This document shows positions 7,096 to 8,253 of a stretch of 8,253 nt of DNA, in pieces (positions within the stretch are counted from its first letter, which is position 1; the number at the start of each line of letters is the position of its first letter). This DNA is from Phycisphaerae bacterium. GTDB taxonomy: Bacteria > Planctomycetota > Phycisphaerae > Phycisphaerales > SM1A02. The translations under genes and the position numbers were made by a program. The DNA lies in NCBI GenBank assembly GCA_016873355.1, contig VGXK01000075.1, forward strand, positions 1 through 8,253, in the 5' to 3' direction. The notes beneath the pieces are model-generated. The model was not told the DNA's origin. It ran no database searches and worked only from the letters and a program-made list of their open reading frames with translations.

Positions 7096-8253
7096 ATGAG
7101 CACCGCACCCGTCGCTTCGCCGCCGTCGCATGCACCGATCCTGATCCTCGGAGGCGGCGCCGCCGGGCTCACGGTGGCGGCGCGACTCTGCCGCGCCGGC
7201 CAGCGCGGGCGCGTGGTCGTCGTCGAGCCCTCCGAGACGCACGACTACCAGCCGATGTGGACGCTCGTCGGGGCCGGCGTCTCGTCGCGCGAGGCCGTGC
7301 GCAAGCGAGAGACCGACCTCATTCCGCGCGGCGCGAGCTGGGTGAAGGACGCGGTGGCCGCGATCGACCCTGCGTCGAACGCGGTCACGCTCAAGAGCGG
7401 CGCTCGCGTCACCTACGACTGGCTCGTCGTGGCACTCGGGCTCCAGGTGAACTGGGACGGCGTGAAGGGATTGCGGGCGGCGCTCGGACGAAACGGCGTC
7501 TGCTCGAACTACTCGTTCGAGACGGTGAATCTCACCCGCGATGCGATCCGCGCCTTCAAGGGCGGCGACGCGGTCTTCACGCATCCGGCGACGCCGATCA
7601 AGTGCGGCGGCGCTCCCCAGAAGATCATGTACCTCGCCGACGACGCCTTCCGTCGCGCCGGCGTGCGCGAGAAATCGAAGATTCACTTCTACATCGGCGA
7701 GCCGGTGATCTTCAAGGCGGAGAAGTATGCGAAGGCGCTGCTCGGAGTGATCGCGCGGAAGGGCATCGAACCACCCCGCTATCGGCATCACCTCGTCGAG
7801 GTGCGCCTCGATTCGCGCGAGGCGGTGTTCGAGGATCTCGAAGCGAAGAAGGAAATCGTCCAGCGCTTCGACCTGCTCCATGTGACGCCACCGCAGGGAC
7901 CGCTCGACGTGGCGAAGCAGAGCGGACTCGGGAACGCCGCGGGATGGATCGATGTCGACAAGGAGACTTGCCGGCATGTGAAGTTCGCGAACGTCTTCTC
8001 GCTCGGCGACGCGTCGAGCCTGCCGACGAGCAAGACCGCGGCGGCGATTCGCAAGCAGGCGCCGGTGCTCGTGAAGCATCTGCTCGCGGCGATCGGCGGC
8101 GCCAGCGCCGCGGAGAAGTACGACGGGTACACCTCGTGTCCGCTCGTGACCGGGTACGGCAAGCTCATTCTCGCGGAGTTCGGCTACGACCTGCAGCCTC
8201 TTGAGACCTTCCCCTTCGATCAGGGCAAGGAACGGCTGAGCATGTACTGGCTG
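7096..8253 (+). CDS. sqr: Sulfide:quinone oxidoreductase, mitochondrial SQOR-like type (3' end cut by window)
   Basis: This FAD enzyme of the pyridine nucleotide-disulfide oxidoreductase superfamily oxidises sulfide and passes electrons to the membrane quinone pool. The 386 visible codons include the FAD dinucleotide fold ILILGGGAAGLTVAARL (15-31) ending at Glu44 (VVVEPSE), HDYQPMWTLVGAG (49-61), the first redox cysteine C170 in TPIKCGGAPQKIMYL, FAD motif FSLGDASSLPTSKTAAA (301-317), and the second redox cysteine C348 in YDGYTSCPLVTGY. The visible end, ETFPFDQGKERLSMYW, is close to the animal mitochondrial SQOR C-terminus, so roughly 30-40 residues are missing. The match to the human-type enzyme is strong along the whole length. 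No signal peptide is seen, in keeping with a peripheral membrane enzyme. The ATG at 7096-7098 is preceded by AGGAG with a six-base spacer. It follows the cysteine-rich exported protein and may share its transcript. Confidence 0.95.
   Translation, partial: MSTAPVASPPSHAPILILGGGAAGLTVAARLCRAGQRGRVVVVEPSETHDYQPMWTLVGAGVSSREAVRKRETDLIPRGASWVKDAVAAIDPASNAVTLKSGARVTYDWLVVALGLQVNWDGVKGLRAALGRNGVCSNYSFETVNLTRDAIRAFKGGDAVFTHPATPIKCGGAPQKIMYLADDAFRRAGVREKSKIHFYIGEPVIFKAEKYAKALLGVIARKGIEPPRYRHHLVEVRLDSREAVFEDLEAKKEIVQRFDLLHVTPPQGPLDVAKQSGLGNAAGWIDVDKETCRHVKFANVFSLGDASSLPTSKTAAAIRKQAPVLVKHLLAAIGGASAAEKYDGYTSCPLVTGYGKLILAEFGYDLQPLETFPFDQGKERLSMYWL

Noticed and set aside
6907..8079. Minus-strand open frame (390 codons) opposite the sulfide:quinone oxidoreductase
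   Set aside because: Antisense shadow; the plus strand encodes an unambiguous enzyme with both redox cysteines.

Overview
The window is GC-rich and densely packed with genes. It reads as chromosomal DNA from a planctomycete, most likely of the Phycisphaerae. I infer this from a large prepilin-type protein with a C-terminal DGH motif, unusual housekeeping proteins (an EF-Tu with a rewritten switch I, a NusG with a long low-complexity N-terminal arm) and the coaE-rho pairing. No marker gene settles the taxon. I see no insertion sequence, CRISPR array or phage gene.

Layout, left to right. Positions 1-3317, minus strand, hold a translation/secretion/transcription operon. Read 5' to 3' it is tRNA-Thr(GGT), tuf, rpmG, tRNA-Trp(CCA), secE, nusG; nusG runs off the left edge, where rplK and the other L11/L1 operon genes would be expected. 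A hairpin followed by a T run (3329-3352) lies directly upstream of tRNA-Thr, and a sigma70-like promoter (3362-3389) lies upstream of that hairpin. Positions 3468-4382, minus strand, encode a prepilin-type N-terminal cleavage/methylation protein. Positions 4457-5896, minus strand, encode Rho, preceded by coaE (5973-6587, minus strand). At about 6590-6668 the direction switches. Positions 6669-7034, plus strand, encode a small exported cysteine-rich protein resembling the YHS/TRASH metal-binding fold. Positions 7096-8253, plus strand, encode a mitochondrial-type sulfide:quinone oxidoreductase cut by the right edge.

How they work together. The left operon supplies elongation factor, ribosomal protein L33, two tRNAs, the SecE translocon subunit and NusG. 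NusG and Rho, both encoded here, are partners in transcription termination and transcription-translation coupling. The two plus-strand genes look like a separate sulfide or metal-stress module: SQR oxidises sulfide into the quinone pool at the membrane, and the small cysteine-rich protein may bind a soft metal or sulfur species outside the cytoplasmic membrane.

Most of the window is ordinary housekeeping sequence. The points most worth a second look are the EF-Tu switch I with no RGITI motif, the 185-residue NusG extension with a 12-alanine run, and the terminator-like hairpin between the apparent tuf-operon promoter and tRNA-Thr.
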